A DNA stretch of 40,190 nt from Gilliamella mensalis (GTDB taxonomy: Bacteria; Pseudomonadota; Gammaproteobacteria; Enterobacterales; Orbaceae), in NCBI RefSeq assembly GCF_900103085.1, contig NZ_FMWR01000022.1, forward strand, positions 1 to 40,190. The letters are read 5' to 3'. Position 1 is the stretch's first letter. Every line of letters starts with the position of its first letter. The notes under the pieces are model-generated. The model saw only the letters and a program-made list of their open reading frames with translations, searched no databases and was not told the DNA's origin. A program made the translations under genes and the position numbers. This document shows positions 29,706 to 38,206 of the stretch, piece after piece.

Positions 29706-31784
29706 ATGAAAAATGTCGCCGTCTTCTCGAAAAAAATTCTAGCTATAAAAAATATCAATAATTTTTTCCCTAATTTATCATTTGGTTATAAAACAATCCG
29801 AAAAGCTGATGCAATTGCTGGTTGGGGATATCGATCAACAACGGTTAAAGCTAGGACATATGCAACTAAACATTTACTACCCTTTATCGCTCTTGAAGAT
29901 GGTTTTTTACGTTCTATTGGTTTAGGATTGGAAGGATATCCTCCATTATCACTTATTGCTGATAGTATTGGAGTATATTATGATGCTAGAACTCCTTCAG
30001 AATTAGAGATATTAATAAAAAATAAAAAACTTCTAGATAACAACGTTAATAAAGCTATTTCTGCAATAAATTTAATTATTGATGCACAATTATCAAAATA
30101 TAATCATGCGCCTGATTTTTTAGGATTCAATGATAAAAACAGCAATCAAACTAAAAAAGTATTAGTCATTGATCAAACATTTGGCGATATGTCGGTCGAG
30201 TTAGGTGGAGCAAATCAGCAAACGTTCATATCAATGCTTAATTGCGCTCTCAAAGAGAACCCGTCTTCAACTATTTATGTAAAAACTCATACAGATGTAA
30301 TCAATGGGTATAAAAAAGGTTATTTAACTCAAATTGCTAATCAGAAGTCTGTAATATTATTTAGTGAAGATGTAAACTCTCTTTCATTACTTAAACATTT
30401 TGATAAAGTTTATGTTGTCACATCACATATGGGATTTGAAGCCCTTTTATTAGGGAAACAGGTTATTACTTTTGGCTTACCTTGGTATGCTGCTTGGGGA
30501 GTAACAGATGATAGGCATACAAATATAAATCGTTTACAAGTAAGCAATAGAAGAACTCACGCTACAGTTTTAGAGTTGTTTACTGCAAGTTATTTATTAT
30601 ATTGCAAATATATTAACCCTAATACAGGTAAAGAAGGGGATATTTTTGATGTTATTAACTATTTAATAAAAATCAAAGCGCTGAATAACAAGCTGAGAGG
30701 GACAATTAATTTAGTTGGATTTTCGTTCTGGAAGAAACAAGTATTATTGCCTTATTTAAAGCTACCTTCTGTAAAATATTATTTTTATTCATTAAGTTAT
30801 TTTACAAAAATGCTTAATGATGAAGAAAAAGCAAAAAAGCTGAGAGAGCAAAAATTATTAATATGGGGACAGGGAAAAAAGGAACTATACCCAATTATTA
30901 ACAGTTTGAATCCATATCGTATTGAAGATGGCTTTATTCGTTCAATTGGTTTAGGTTCTAATTTAACGATGCCATATTCATTGGTTATTGATAAATTAGG
31001 TATTTACTTTAATTCTCAAAATATTAGCGAATTGGAATTTTTATTAGCAAATAAAACGGTCAATAAATGGGAAAGAAAAAAAGCTAGTTCACTACAAAAT
31101 TTATTAATTGTCACAAAATTAGGCAAATACAATGTTGGTGAAAAAATTAATATTAGACCGAGTAACAGTAATGCAAAGATCATTTTAATACCAGGACAGG
31201 TTGAAGACGATGCATCTATTATGTATGGCTCACCCATTATTAAAACAAACCTAGACCTGATAAAAACAGTAAGACAAAACAATCCCAATGATTATATTAT
31301 TTATAAACCGCACCCAGATGTTTTAAGTGGTAATCGAATTGGAAATGTAAATAAAGTTGAAATAAGCAATTATGTTGATAATGTTGTTGAATTTATTAAT
31401 ATTATTGATTGTATTGAGCAAGTTGATGAAGTTCATACAATCACTTCATTAGCCGGATTTGAAGCATTAATTAGAAATAAATTAGTAGTATGTTATGGTC
31501 AACCATTTTACTCAGGTTGGGGATTAACAGTTGATATTTATCCTAATATTAGGAGAAATAGGTCATTAACACTTCAAGAATTAATTTATATTGTGATGTA
31601 TGATTATCCTATTTATATTCATCCTGATTCTTTAGATTTTACAGATCCTGAAACTTTAATTGGTTATTTTAATGATCAAAAAATAAAAGAAACAAAACCA
31701 ATCAAACAAAGCTACTTAAAAAAACAACTCAACAAATTAAAGCAACTTATTTTTCTTATTTGTAAGACTTGCCGACGCGGATAA
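29706..31784 (+). CDS. kpsC: Capsule beta-Kdo transferase, two-domain (KpsC/LipA)
   Basis: Together with KpsS it builds the poly-Kdo linker on lysophosphatidylglycerol to which group 2/3 capsules are attached. The 692 residues consist of two related halves. Each shows FLRSIGLG / FIRSIGLG (about 64 and 412) and a later HM-or-LAGFEALLxxKxVxxxGxPxYxxWGxT block (about 241-265 and 584-608), the mark of the GT99/GT107 pair in KpsC. Both halves look complete. No strong ribosome site precedes the ATG. Confidence 0.93.
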   Translation: MKNVAVFSKKILAIKNINNFFPNLSFGYKTIRKADAIAGWGYRSTTVKARTYATKHLLPFIALEDGFLRSIGLGLEGYPPLSLIADSIGVYYDARTPSELEILIKNKKLLDNNVNKAISAINLIIDAQLSKYNHAPDFLGFNDKNSNQTKKVLVIDQTFGDMSVELGGANQQTFISMLNCALKENPSSTIYVKTHTDVINGYKKGYLTQIANQKSVILFSEDVNSLSLLKHFDKVYVVTSHMGFEALLLGKQVITFGLPWYAAWGVTDDRHTNINRLQVSNRRTHATVLELFTASYLLYCKYINPNTGKEGDIFDVINYLIKIKALNNKLRGTINLVGFSFWKKQVLLPYLKLPSVKYYFYSLSYFTKMLNDEEKAKKLREQKLLIWGQGKKELYPIINSLNPYRIEDGFIRSIGLGSNLTMPYSLVIDKLGIYFNSQNISELEFLLANKTVNKWERKKASSLQNLLIVTKLGKYNVGEKINIRPSNSNAKIILIPGQVEDDASIMYGSPIIKTNLDLIKTVRQNNPNDYIIYKPHPDVLSGNRIGNVNKVEISNYVDNVVEFINIIDCIEQVDEVHTITSLAGFEALIRNKLVVCYGQPFYSGWGLTVDIYPNIRRNRSLTLQELIYIVMYDYPIYIHPDSLDFTDPETLIGYFNDQKIKETKPIKQSYLKKQLNKLKQLIFLICKTCRRG

Positions 31785-31888
31785 TTCTATTCAGCGCTAA
31801 CCTGACTGCAAATTCAGCAATTTAAACTAATAATAGTGTGACTTAAGTACAAAAGTAAATTTTGACAACCTATAGTTTTTTACAAAAA

Positions 31889-31916
31889 TTTACAAAAATT
31901 AATATATTTTTATGAT
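31889..31916 (+). promoter_or_regulatory. Candidate promoter of the kpsS-Stealth operon
   Basis: TTTACA (31889-31894) and TATGAT (31911-31916) lie 16 bases apart, each one base off consensus. They are in the 210-base gap between kpsC and kpsS, so the second half of the locus may be transcribed separately. A direct repeat TTTACAAAAATT occurs twice just here. Confidence 0.5.
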
Positions 31917-31994
31917 ATCCTAATAAAAAAATTTAAATATTTTTACATATCAAAGTAAGTTATTTTGCTAACTTAACCTTTTACAAAGAAAGCA

Positions 31995-33188
31995 ATGAGT
32001 CACTATTTATACGAATTAGCCCATACTAAGAGTAATATACTTTTATTGCAGGGTCCTATTGGTCCTTTTTTTAAAAATGTTGCAGCATGGTTACAAAATT
32101 CTGGATGTAATGTTTATAAAATAAACTTGAATGGAGGTGATGAATATTTCTATCCACACGACAGTGTTTCCTTCTACGAATCAATTGATGCTTTTCCCCA
32201 ATTTTTAAAAGATTATATCCGACAACATACTATTGATGCGATTGTTGTTTTTGGTGATTGCCGAATTTATCATAAAATAGCTAAATCAATAGTGGAATCT
32301 AATTCTAATTTATCATTTTGGGTGTTTGAAGAGGGTTATTTCAGACCCCATTATATTACCTTTGAGAAAAATGGAGTTAATGGTTTTTCTCTCATACCTA
32401 AAAATCATGATTTTTATCAAAGTATAGAAATTACGTCTATTGATGAAAGTAAAAATAAATGCCATTATTATTCAATGGCTTACTTTGGAATTATCTATTA
32501 TATATTTATATTTTTTAAAAAATATAAATATTCTAATTATGTACATCATAGAAAAACATCATTATCTTTTTATGCTTCTCGTTGGACTTTGGCATTAATT
32601 CGAAAATTTAAAGCAAAGTTAACCCACCCTAAATTAATAAAAAATATCATTAACAATGATTATAAACCATTCTATATTTTCCCTTTGCAATGTAATGAGG
32701 ATTTTCAAATACAAGTTCATAGCCACTATCATTCTATGAAATCATATATTTTTAGAGTTATTCGTTCCTTTTCTTTATTTGCTGATAAAAAAAACTATTT
32801 ATTAATTAAGCATCATCCAATGGATGACGGCTTTCATAATTACGCTCGATTAATAAAAAAATTGGCTAATCGTTATGGTGTTAGTCAAAGAGTTATATAT
32901 ATTCATGGTATCCCTATGCCCATTTTATTGAGGAAAGCAATAGGACTAGTTACAGTTAACAGTACTTGTGGACTTTCAGCACTTATTCACGGGCTACCAG
33001 TAATAGCTTTGAGTAATGCTCATTATGATATAAAAGGTCTAACTTTCCAGGAAGGATTAAACCGTTTTTGGAAGGAAGGAAAAAAACCTGACACTCAACT
33101 CTTTGAAAGGTATAGAAGCTATTTATATAATAAATCTCAAATTAAAGGCTCTATTTATTATAAGGATTTTAAACTTAATGCTAACTAG
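31995..33188 (+). CDS. kpsS: Capsule Kdo transferase KpsS/LipB
   Basis: Adds the first Kdo to lysophosphatidylglycerol in making the capsule linker. The 397 residues show the family pattern: LLLQGPIGPFFKNVAAWLQ at the N-terminus, VVFGDCRIYHKIAK, WVFEEGYFRPHYITFE, and the C-terminal VNSTCGLSALIHGLPVIALS block shared with KpsC. The central FPLQCNEDFQIQVHSHY is also typical. It is followed 11 bases later by the first Stealth gene. Confidence 0.92.
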   Translation: MSHYLYELAHTKSNILLLQGPIGPFFKNVAAWLQNSGCNVYKINLNGGDEYFYPHDSVSFYESIDAFPQFLKDYIRQHTIDAIVVFGDCRIYHKIAKSIVESNSNLSFWVFEEGYFRPHYITFEKNGVNGFSLIPKNHDFYQSIEITSIDESKNKCHYYSMAYFGIIYYIFIFFKKYKYSNYVHHRKTSLSFYASRWTLALIRKFKAKLTHPKLIKNIINNDYKPFYIFPLQCNEDFQIQVHSHYHSMKSYIFRVIRSFSLFADKKNYLLIKHHPMDDGFHNYARLIKKLANRYGVSQRVIYIHGIPMPILLRKAIGLVTVNSTCGLSALIHGLPVIALSNAHYDIKGLTFQEGLNRFWKEGKKPDTQLFERYRSYLYNKSQIKGSIYYKDFKLNAN

Positions 33189-33199
33189 TATATCATTTT

Positions 33200-34297
33200 A
33201 TGAGTAAACTGACTAAATTTTTCAAAAATCCAGAAGTATTCTTAAGGGATTATTTAATAAAAAAATATCCCCTGTCTTTCGATGAGCAGAAACATGATAT
33301 CTTTGAAGAAGAAATTTTAATTACAAATGATTTTAAATTGCATAATATTGATATTAATACATGTAATGAGCCCATCGATGTTGTTATCACTTGGGTTAAT
33401 AATCATGATCCAAAATGGATTAAAAAGTTGGAGTACTATAAAAAGCAACAGAACATAAATGTAATCAATCCAATATCTATAGATAATGCAAGATTTGAAA
33501 ATCATGGCGAATTATTTTATGTGATTAAAAGTATTGCACTTTTTATGCCATGGATAAGAAATATATTTTTGGTTACAGATGATCAAATCCCAGAATTCGT
33601 GTTATCCAATAAAAATAAAGTTGTTATTGTTGATCATAATCAAATAATTGATAAAGCATATCTCCCCACATTTAATTCTCATGTTATAGAGGCCCATTTA
33701 CATAATATCCCTAACTTATCTGAAAACTTTATTTATTTTAATGATGATGTATTTGTTGCTAGAAAATTACCTAAATCACATTTTATAAGTGGAAATAATT
33801 TAACATCTCTATTCTTAAATAGGAAAAATTTAGATTTGATACTTAAAAAGGGGGTTAATACACCTACATTATCAGCAAGTTTAAATTCTAGGCAACTATT
33901 ATTTAAAAAGTATGGAAAAGATATAAATATTCCTTTGGTGCATACTTATATACCATTAAAAAAATCTTATTTTAATTTGGCATGGTCTTATTTTTTTGAA
34001 GATATTAGTAAATTTATTAGTAATCGCTTTAGAGCTAATAATGATATTAATTTAGCTACATTTTTAGTGCCATGGATGATGTATCTTGAGGGAAAATCAA
34101 TATTGGCTCGAGATATTTGTTACTATTTCAATATTCGCTCTGCATCTGCTAATACAAACTATAATATTTTAAATCATCAAAATAAAAACAAAAGATTACC
34201 TCACTCTATTTGTGCAAATGACTTTATTTCACAAAAATCATCTTTTTCATATAATAAAGATGATTTAACTGAATTTTTAAAAAAATTTTACAAATAA
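33200..34297 (+). CDS. Stealth-family sugar-phosphate transferase 1
   Basis: Stealth proteins move sugar-1-phosphate units to make phosphodiester-linked capsules (for example SacB and CsxA of meningococci). This 365-residue protein has the N-terminal FFKNPEVFLRDYLIKKYP, conserved region 1 IDVVITWVNNHDPKW (59-73), then region 2 ENHGELFYVIKSIALFMPW and, further on, IEAHLHNIPNLSENFIYFND followed by DV (the FNDD catalytic pair), and a later RFRANNDI-type region. The sugar cannot be predicted. It lies between kpsS and a second Stealth gene and is very A+T-rich, like the rest of the locus. Confidence 0.87.
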   Translation: MSKLTKFFKNPEVFLRDYLIKKYPLSFDEQKHDIFEEEILITNDFKLHNIDINTCNEPIDVVITWVNNHDPKWIKKLEYYKKQQNINVINPISIDNARFENHGELFYVIKSIALFMPWIRNIFLVTDDQIPEFVLSNKNKVVIVDHNQIIDKAYLPTFNSHVIEAHLHNIPNLSENFIYFNDDVFVARKLPKSHFISGNNLTSLFLNRKNLDLILKKGVNTPTLSASLNSRQLLFKKYGKDINIPLVHTYIPLKKSYFNLAWSYFFEDISKFISNRFRANNDINLATFLVPWMMYLEGKSILARDICYYFNIRSASANTNYNILNHQNKNKRLPHSICANDFISQKSSFSYNKDDLTEFLKKFYK

Positions 34298-34341
34298 TTT
34301 TTACTAAGGTATTTTATTAATTTATAAATATAAGGAGTCTC

Positions 34342-36036
34342 ATGAAACTTACAGCAAAAACAAAAAGATTGTTTCTCAATCCCAAGCTTCTCTTTGGAAA
34401 TTATAAAGCTAAAAGAAATAACAATATTTTAACCGAGTTATCTGCCATGGGTTTAGAAGATATGGCATTTAACAAGGATAAAACAAACGATAAAGATAAA
34501 GAAAAAAATAAAGATAAAAATAAAGATAAAGAAAAAAATAAAGATAAGGATAAGGATAAGGGTAAAAAGAAAAAGAAAACCCCAACTTATTATCAAAGAG
34601 TTGCTATTAATGATAATGGTCAATTATTTTATGAAAGATTAATTGAACTTTGTAAATTAATAAATATCCCATTTATGACAGGAGCCGCTGAGGATCCATG
34701 GATGAAAGGAATCCATATTGATTATAAAAATTTGGATATTTTTGTAAAAATGCTTCAATATTGGTTCTCAGAAGAAAGCTACTATCTAAAAGTCGATAAT
34801 GAATTTTTCTTAATAAAAAATATTAAGAAAAAAGTAGATATTCCTCAACTTAAATTTTTTGATTTAATTCACATTGAAAATGAATATTCTACTAAATCTT
34901 TTTCAAATAAGTACTATTCACTTATAAGAATATACTTTTGGAGTCAACAAGACTCATATTCAGCTCTATCTCTTTATACAATTAAAGGAAGTAACAAATT
35001 TGTTAGTAAATTGACTCCTGAAACATTTAAAAAATATGTTAATTGTAATAAAAATTTAGATGAATACTTAGAATCTAGTTCAATTTGTCATTCTTTCCCG
35101 ATCGATGCCGTAATTACTTGGGTTGACGGAGATGATCCTGAGTGGAAAGCTGAAAAAGATTTATATTCCAATCATGTTGACTCGTTACACGGGGAAGGAA
35201 GGGCAACTAAAGATGAACGTTTTCGAAATAGAAATGAGTTAAAATATCTTTTAAGATCTCTTGAAATGTTTGCGCCATTTATAAGAAACATTTTTATTGT
35301 AACTTGTGGGCAAACTCCAGAATGGTTAGATATAAACAATGCTAAAATAAAGCTAATCGATCATAAAGATATTTATAAAAATAAAGATGCTTTACCTACT
35401 TTTAACTCAAGTAGTATTGAAACACAGCTTCATCATATAGATGGATTATCAGAAAATTTCCTCTATTTTAATGATGATTTTATGTTAACAGATTTTTGCA
35501 CGCCGGAAGATTTTTTCTTTGCTAATGGGATTATGAAGTATTTCCCTGCTGAAACTAGAGTTTATGAAGATGATATTGATGACTCTAGAGAAGAATATTT
35601 ATTATCTGATCGTAACGCAATTGGCTTAATTAAAAAAGAGCTTGGAAAATCTGGTAATGATATAATGTTGCACTGTCCTTATCCTTCCAAAAGAAGCCTT
35701 TTATATTTTCTAGAAGATAAATTCGAAATGGAATTTTCGAAATGTGAAAAAGAAAGGTTTAGGTCTAAAAATGATTTAAGACCAATTGCCTTTATGCAGT
35801 ATCATTATGGATTCCAAAAAGGGCTAGCAGTGCCGTCCATCTTACCACATCGTTATTTAGCTTTATACAAAAAAACAATTGATAAGCAGTTTAATGGTGT
35901 TTTCAAAACACGAAAATATAAAACTATTTGTATTAATGATGTTGCAGTTCCTGAAGATAAACTTTTATCTGTAAACGATTTGACTATTGATTTTTTAGAG
36001 TCTTATTTTCCTTTAAAATCATCATTTGAAAAATAG
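34342..36036 (+). CDS. Stealth-family sugar-phosphate transferase 2, with Lys/Asp-rich tract
   Basis: A 564-residue relative of the preceding gene. The N-terminal helix ([17 protein letters not shown]) is followed by a charged low-complexity tract (45-79), a domain of unknown function (about 80-235), and the Stealth core: region 1 [15 protein letters not shown] (254-268), then [20 protein letters not shown], and [20 protein letters not shown] followed by DF (FNDD). Late conserved parts are [19 protein letters not shown]. It closely resembles capsule polymerases of the CsxA type in having an extra N-terminal domain. An AGGAG ribosome site at 34333-34337 fixes the start. Confidence 0.87.
   Translation: MKLTAKTKRLFLNPKLLFGNYKAKRNNNILTELSAMGLEDMAFNKDKTNDKDKEKNKDKNKDKEKNKDKDKDKGKKKKKTPTYYQRVAINDNGQLFYERLIELCKLINIPFMTGAAEDPWMKGIHIDYKNLDIFVKMLQYWFSEESYYLKVDNEFFLIKNIKKKVDIPQLKFFDLIHIENEYSTKSFSNKYYSLIRIYFWSQQDSYSALSLYTIKGSNKFVSKLTPETFKKYVNCNKNLDEYLESSSICHSFPIDAVITWVDGDDPEWKAEKDLYSNHVDSLHGEGRATKDERFRNRNELKYLLRSLEMFAPFIRNIFIVTCGQTPEWLDINNAKIKLIDHKDIYKNKDALPTFNSSSIETQLHHIDGLSENFLYFNDDFMLTDFCTPEDFFFANGIMKYFPAETRVYEDDIDDSREEYLLSDRNAIGLIKKELGKSGNDIMLHCPYPSKRSLLYFLEDKFEMEFSKCEKERFRSKNDLRPIAFMQYHYGFQKGLAVPSILPHRYLALYKKTIDKQFNGVFKTRKYKTICINDVAVPEDKLLSVNDLTIDFLESYFPLKSSFEK
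34492..34551 (+). repeat. 30-bp tandem duplication in the Lys/Asp tract
   Basis: Two adjacent 30-base units (34492-34521, 34522-34551) each encode KDKEKNKDK plus one residue; only the last codons differ. The wider tract (34474-34578) is made of AAAGAT-like hexamers. All units are multiples of three, so copy-number change would alter length without shifting the frame. Confidence 0.8.
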
Positions 36037-36065
36037 CTTTATATATTCAAATAGGAGCCGATAAT

Positions 36066-36770
36066 ATGAATCACGATCAAAAAGTCATTCTGCAAAAACA
36101 TAAAATATATACATATAAAGGAACTATATTTGAAAATAGCGCTGAAGTTTTATGTGAAGCACCTCTAAAAATTGGAGGTGAAATATCATTCAAAGGTTCT
36201 ATTGGTGCATATACATATATAAGGAAGGGTTGCAGATTATCACCAGGATTAAAATCGATAGGGCGCTATTGTTCAATAGCGCCTGATGTCAAAATAGGTG
36301 ATGGTAATCACCCCACAAATTGGTTATCAACAAGTCCTTTTCAGTGGGGAGCTTTTCCCATACCTATAGAATATCCATTGGAAAGTGGAATCGTTTTTAA
36401 AAAACCTAATAAAACAACAACAATTGGCAATGATGTATGGATAGGAACAAATGTTACTATCACACCAAACGTGACTATTGGTGACGGCGCTGTAATTGCA
36501 GCTGGATCCGTTGTTGTCAAAGATGTTGAACCTTATTCGATAGTAGGTGGTGTACCAGCTAAAGTAATTCGTTACAGATTCAATGATAAAATTATTGAAA
36601 GATTACTAAAACAGCAGTGGTGGAGATTTGCCCCTGATATGCTGTCTGGAGTTAGTTTTGATAATCCAGAATTAGCCTTAGATCAAATAGATAATTTAAT
36701 AAATACTAAAAAAATATCTGAAGATCGCCCCACTATTGTGAAAATTGGACCCATGGGGGTTATACTATGA
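36066..36770 (+). CDS. Hexapeptide-repeat acetyltransferase, probably capsule O-acetylation
   Basis: A 234-residue left-handed beta-helix acetyltransferase of the CatB/xenobiotic (LbH_XAT) type. Hexapeptide turns run through [20 protein letters not shown] (about 74-93, with the catalytic His after GDGN), [40 protein letters not shown], ending in [13 protein letters not shown]. It uses acetyl-CoA. Its place after two capsule polymerase genes suggests it acetylates the polymer or a precursor. Its stop overlaps a new ATG (ATGA), the remains of another gene. AGGAG precedes the start. Confidence 0.82.
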   Translation: MNHDQKVILQKHKIYTYKGTIFENSAEVLCEAPLKIGGEISFKGSIGAYTYIRKGCRLSPGLKSIGRYCSIAPDVKIGDGNHPTNWLSTSPFQWGAFPIPIEYPLESGIVFKKPNKTTTIGNDVWIGTNVTITPNVTIGDGAVIAAGSVVVKDVEPYSIVGGVPAKVIRYRFNDKIIERLLKQQWWRFAPDMLSGVSFDNPELALDQIDNLINTKKISEDRPTIVKIGPMGVIL

Positions 36771-36847
36771 ATGGTATTACTTTAATAATTGCCGCATAAA
36801 AAAACAAATGTGTAGAAGCTTTAAGAAGTAGGAATTATAAAGGTTAA
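36767..36847 (+). pseudogene. Stub of a GT2-type glycosyltransferase gene
   Basis: An ATG overlapping the acetyltransferase stop (ATGA) opens [10 protein letters not shown], then TAA, and the same frame goes on KNKCVEALRSRNYKG to a second stop. GT2 enzymes start ITLIIAAYNKxxYIEEALRSxxNQ. The resemblance and the operon-style overlap suggest a former next gene of the capsule operon, cut down to about 25 codons with deletions. The match is short, so this is tentative. Confidence 0.45.
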
Positions 36848-36879
36848 TGGTTAGTGAATATATAACTAATTTTATATAA

Positions 36880-36945
36880 AAACGTATACTTATCTGAAAT
36901 CTTCGACAAGCATTACTCAATTGACAATAATGCTTGTCGAATAAT
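36880..36945. repeat. Intergenic hairpin repeat, copy A
   Basis: It begins AACGTATACTTATCTGAAA and then has a perfect 14-bp inverted repeat, TTCGACAAGCATTA (36902-36915) with TAATGCTTGTCGAA (36928-36941), around a 12-base loop. A related copy lies at 38105-38170 on the other side of htpX in the same orientation. It may end transcription of the capsule operon, or be a dispersed palindromic element. Confidence 0.7.
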
Positions 36946-37053
36946 AATTAAGCTATCACATTGTACATATATAACTATCTACTTATTAAGTGAATTTTTA
37001 GCCCATCAAAGTAGTTTTCTATGCCTTGAATTACTTTATCTAATACTCCTAAT

Positions 37054-37081
37054 GAAAATTGAAAATTGAAAATTGAAAATT
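37054..37081. repeat. Four tandem copies of GAAAATT
   Basis: The heptamer GAAAATT is repeated four times without change, about 125 bases before the htpX start. A unit of seven is prone to slippage and would shift spacing of upstream elements. Confidence 0.85.
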
Positions 37082-37204
37082 GTATATTAGTGCAAATTAG
37101 AGTTATATTTTTGCTATTTATAATATATTATTAGCCATATTTAGAGATAACCCCCATTAATTTTTTAATAATTTAAAATAGTAATAAAAAGAGAAATATT
37201 TATT

Positions 37205-38074
37205 ATGATGCGAATTGGATTATTTATTTTAACTAACTTAGCTGTTATGTTTGTATTCGGAATTATTCTAAGTATCTTAGGCGTTGATTCACATAGTACG
37301 CTAGGATTACTTATTTTTGCAGCAATCTTTGGTTTTGGTGGATCTTTTATATCCCTTCTATTGTCTAAGCGAATAGCTTTGCGATCAGTAGGAGGGCAGA
37401 TCATTATCCAACCAAGTAATAATCAAGAGCAATGGTTACTTGATATTGTTCGTCGCTTATCAACTGAACTGAATATAAAAATGCCAGATGTTGCTATTTA
37501 TGATGCTCAAGACGTTAATGCTTTTGCGACTGGTGCAAGCAAAAATAGCTCTCTTGTTGCGGTAAGTTCTGGTTTATTAAATACGATGACTAAAGATGAA
37601 GCTGAAGCGGTGATTGGTCATGAAATGAGTCATGTTGCTAATGGTGATATGGTTACAATGACTTTATTACAAGGTGTACTTAATACTTTTGTTATTTTTA
37701 TTTCACGAACTTTAGCGTCTGTTGTAGCTCAAGCATTGGATGATCGCAATCGCGGCTTATCACAATTAACATATTTTATAATAGTTATGGTGTTTGAAAT
37801 GGTATTTGGTATTTTAGCAAGCCTTATAGCTATGTGGTTTTCTCGTTATCGAGAATTTCATGCTGATGCTGGTTCGGCTAAATTAGTTGGAAACGCAAAA
37901 ATGATTGCAGCTTTAGAAAAACTTAAAACTAGCTATGAGCCAAGTGAAGATACTTCAATCTTAGCATTCTGTATTAATGGTGCTAAAAAAGCAAAATTTT
38001 CAGAATTATTTATGTCTCATCCTCCCTTAGAAAAACGTATAGAAGCTTTACGAAATAATACTTACCAAAATTAA
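37205..38074 (+). CDS. htpX: Membrane zinc protease HtpX
   Basis: An M48-family inner-membrane protease for quality control of membrane proteins, working beside FtsH. The 289 residues (293 in E. coli) show two N-terminal membrane helices ([20 protein letters not shown] and [19 protein letters not shown]), the zinc motif HEMSH (in [15 protein letters not shown]), further hydrophobic segments near 160-210, and the third-ligand region [13 protein letters not shown]. Translation starts at ATG 37205; a second ATG follows at once. It stands alone, flanked by hairpin repeats. Control by CpxR, known in E. coli, cannot be seen here. Confidence 0.95.
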   Translation: MMRIGLFILTNLAVMFVFGIILSILGVDSHSTLGLLIFAAIFGFGGSFISLLLSKRIALRSVGGQIIIQPSNNQEQWLLDIVRRLSTELNIKMPDVAIYDAQDVNAFATGASKNSSLVAVSSGLLNTMTKDEAEAVIGHEMSHVANGDMVTMTLLQGVLNTFVIFISRTLASVVAQALDDRNRGLSQLTYFIIVMVFEMVFGILASLIAMWFSRYREFHADAGSAKLVGNAKMIAALEKLKTSYEPSEDTSILAFCINGAKKAKFSELFMSHPPLEKRIEALRNNTYQN

Positions 38075-38104
38075 AGTTAGCTAAGCTATAACAATATTTA
38101 TACG

Positions 38105-38170
38105 CAAACGTATAATCATCTGAAACTTTTTGACAAGCGTGACTAAATTAATAATAATGCTTGTCAAATA
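38105..38170. repeat. Intergenic hairpin repeat, copy B
   Basis: It begins AAACGTATAATCATCTGAAA and has TTTGACAAGC (38129-38138) paired with GCTTGTCAAA (38159-38168), extendable inward by two pairs. It matches copy A over some 65 bases, with changes in both arms that keep pairing (TTCGAC/GTCGAA in A, TTTGAC/GTCAAA in B). It lies 30 bases after htpX. Confidence 0.7.
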
Positions 38171-38206
38171 AAAATATCAAAAATTTGCTTTTTTAAAGAG
38201 TTAATA

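Larger units (their letters stand above)
36848..37204. other. Intergenic region between capsule locus and htpX
   Basis: No gene is visible. It holds one copy of a hairpin repeat (36880-36945), a heptamer tandem repeat (37054-37081), and presumably the htpX promoter in the A+T-rich 37150-37200 stretch, where no convincing hexamer pair stands out. Confidence 0.5.

Noticed and set aside
34492-34551. Tandem repeat as an on/off phase-variation switch
   Set aside because: The unit is 30 bases (multiples of 3), so copy change cannot shift the frame; only length variation is possible.
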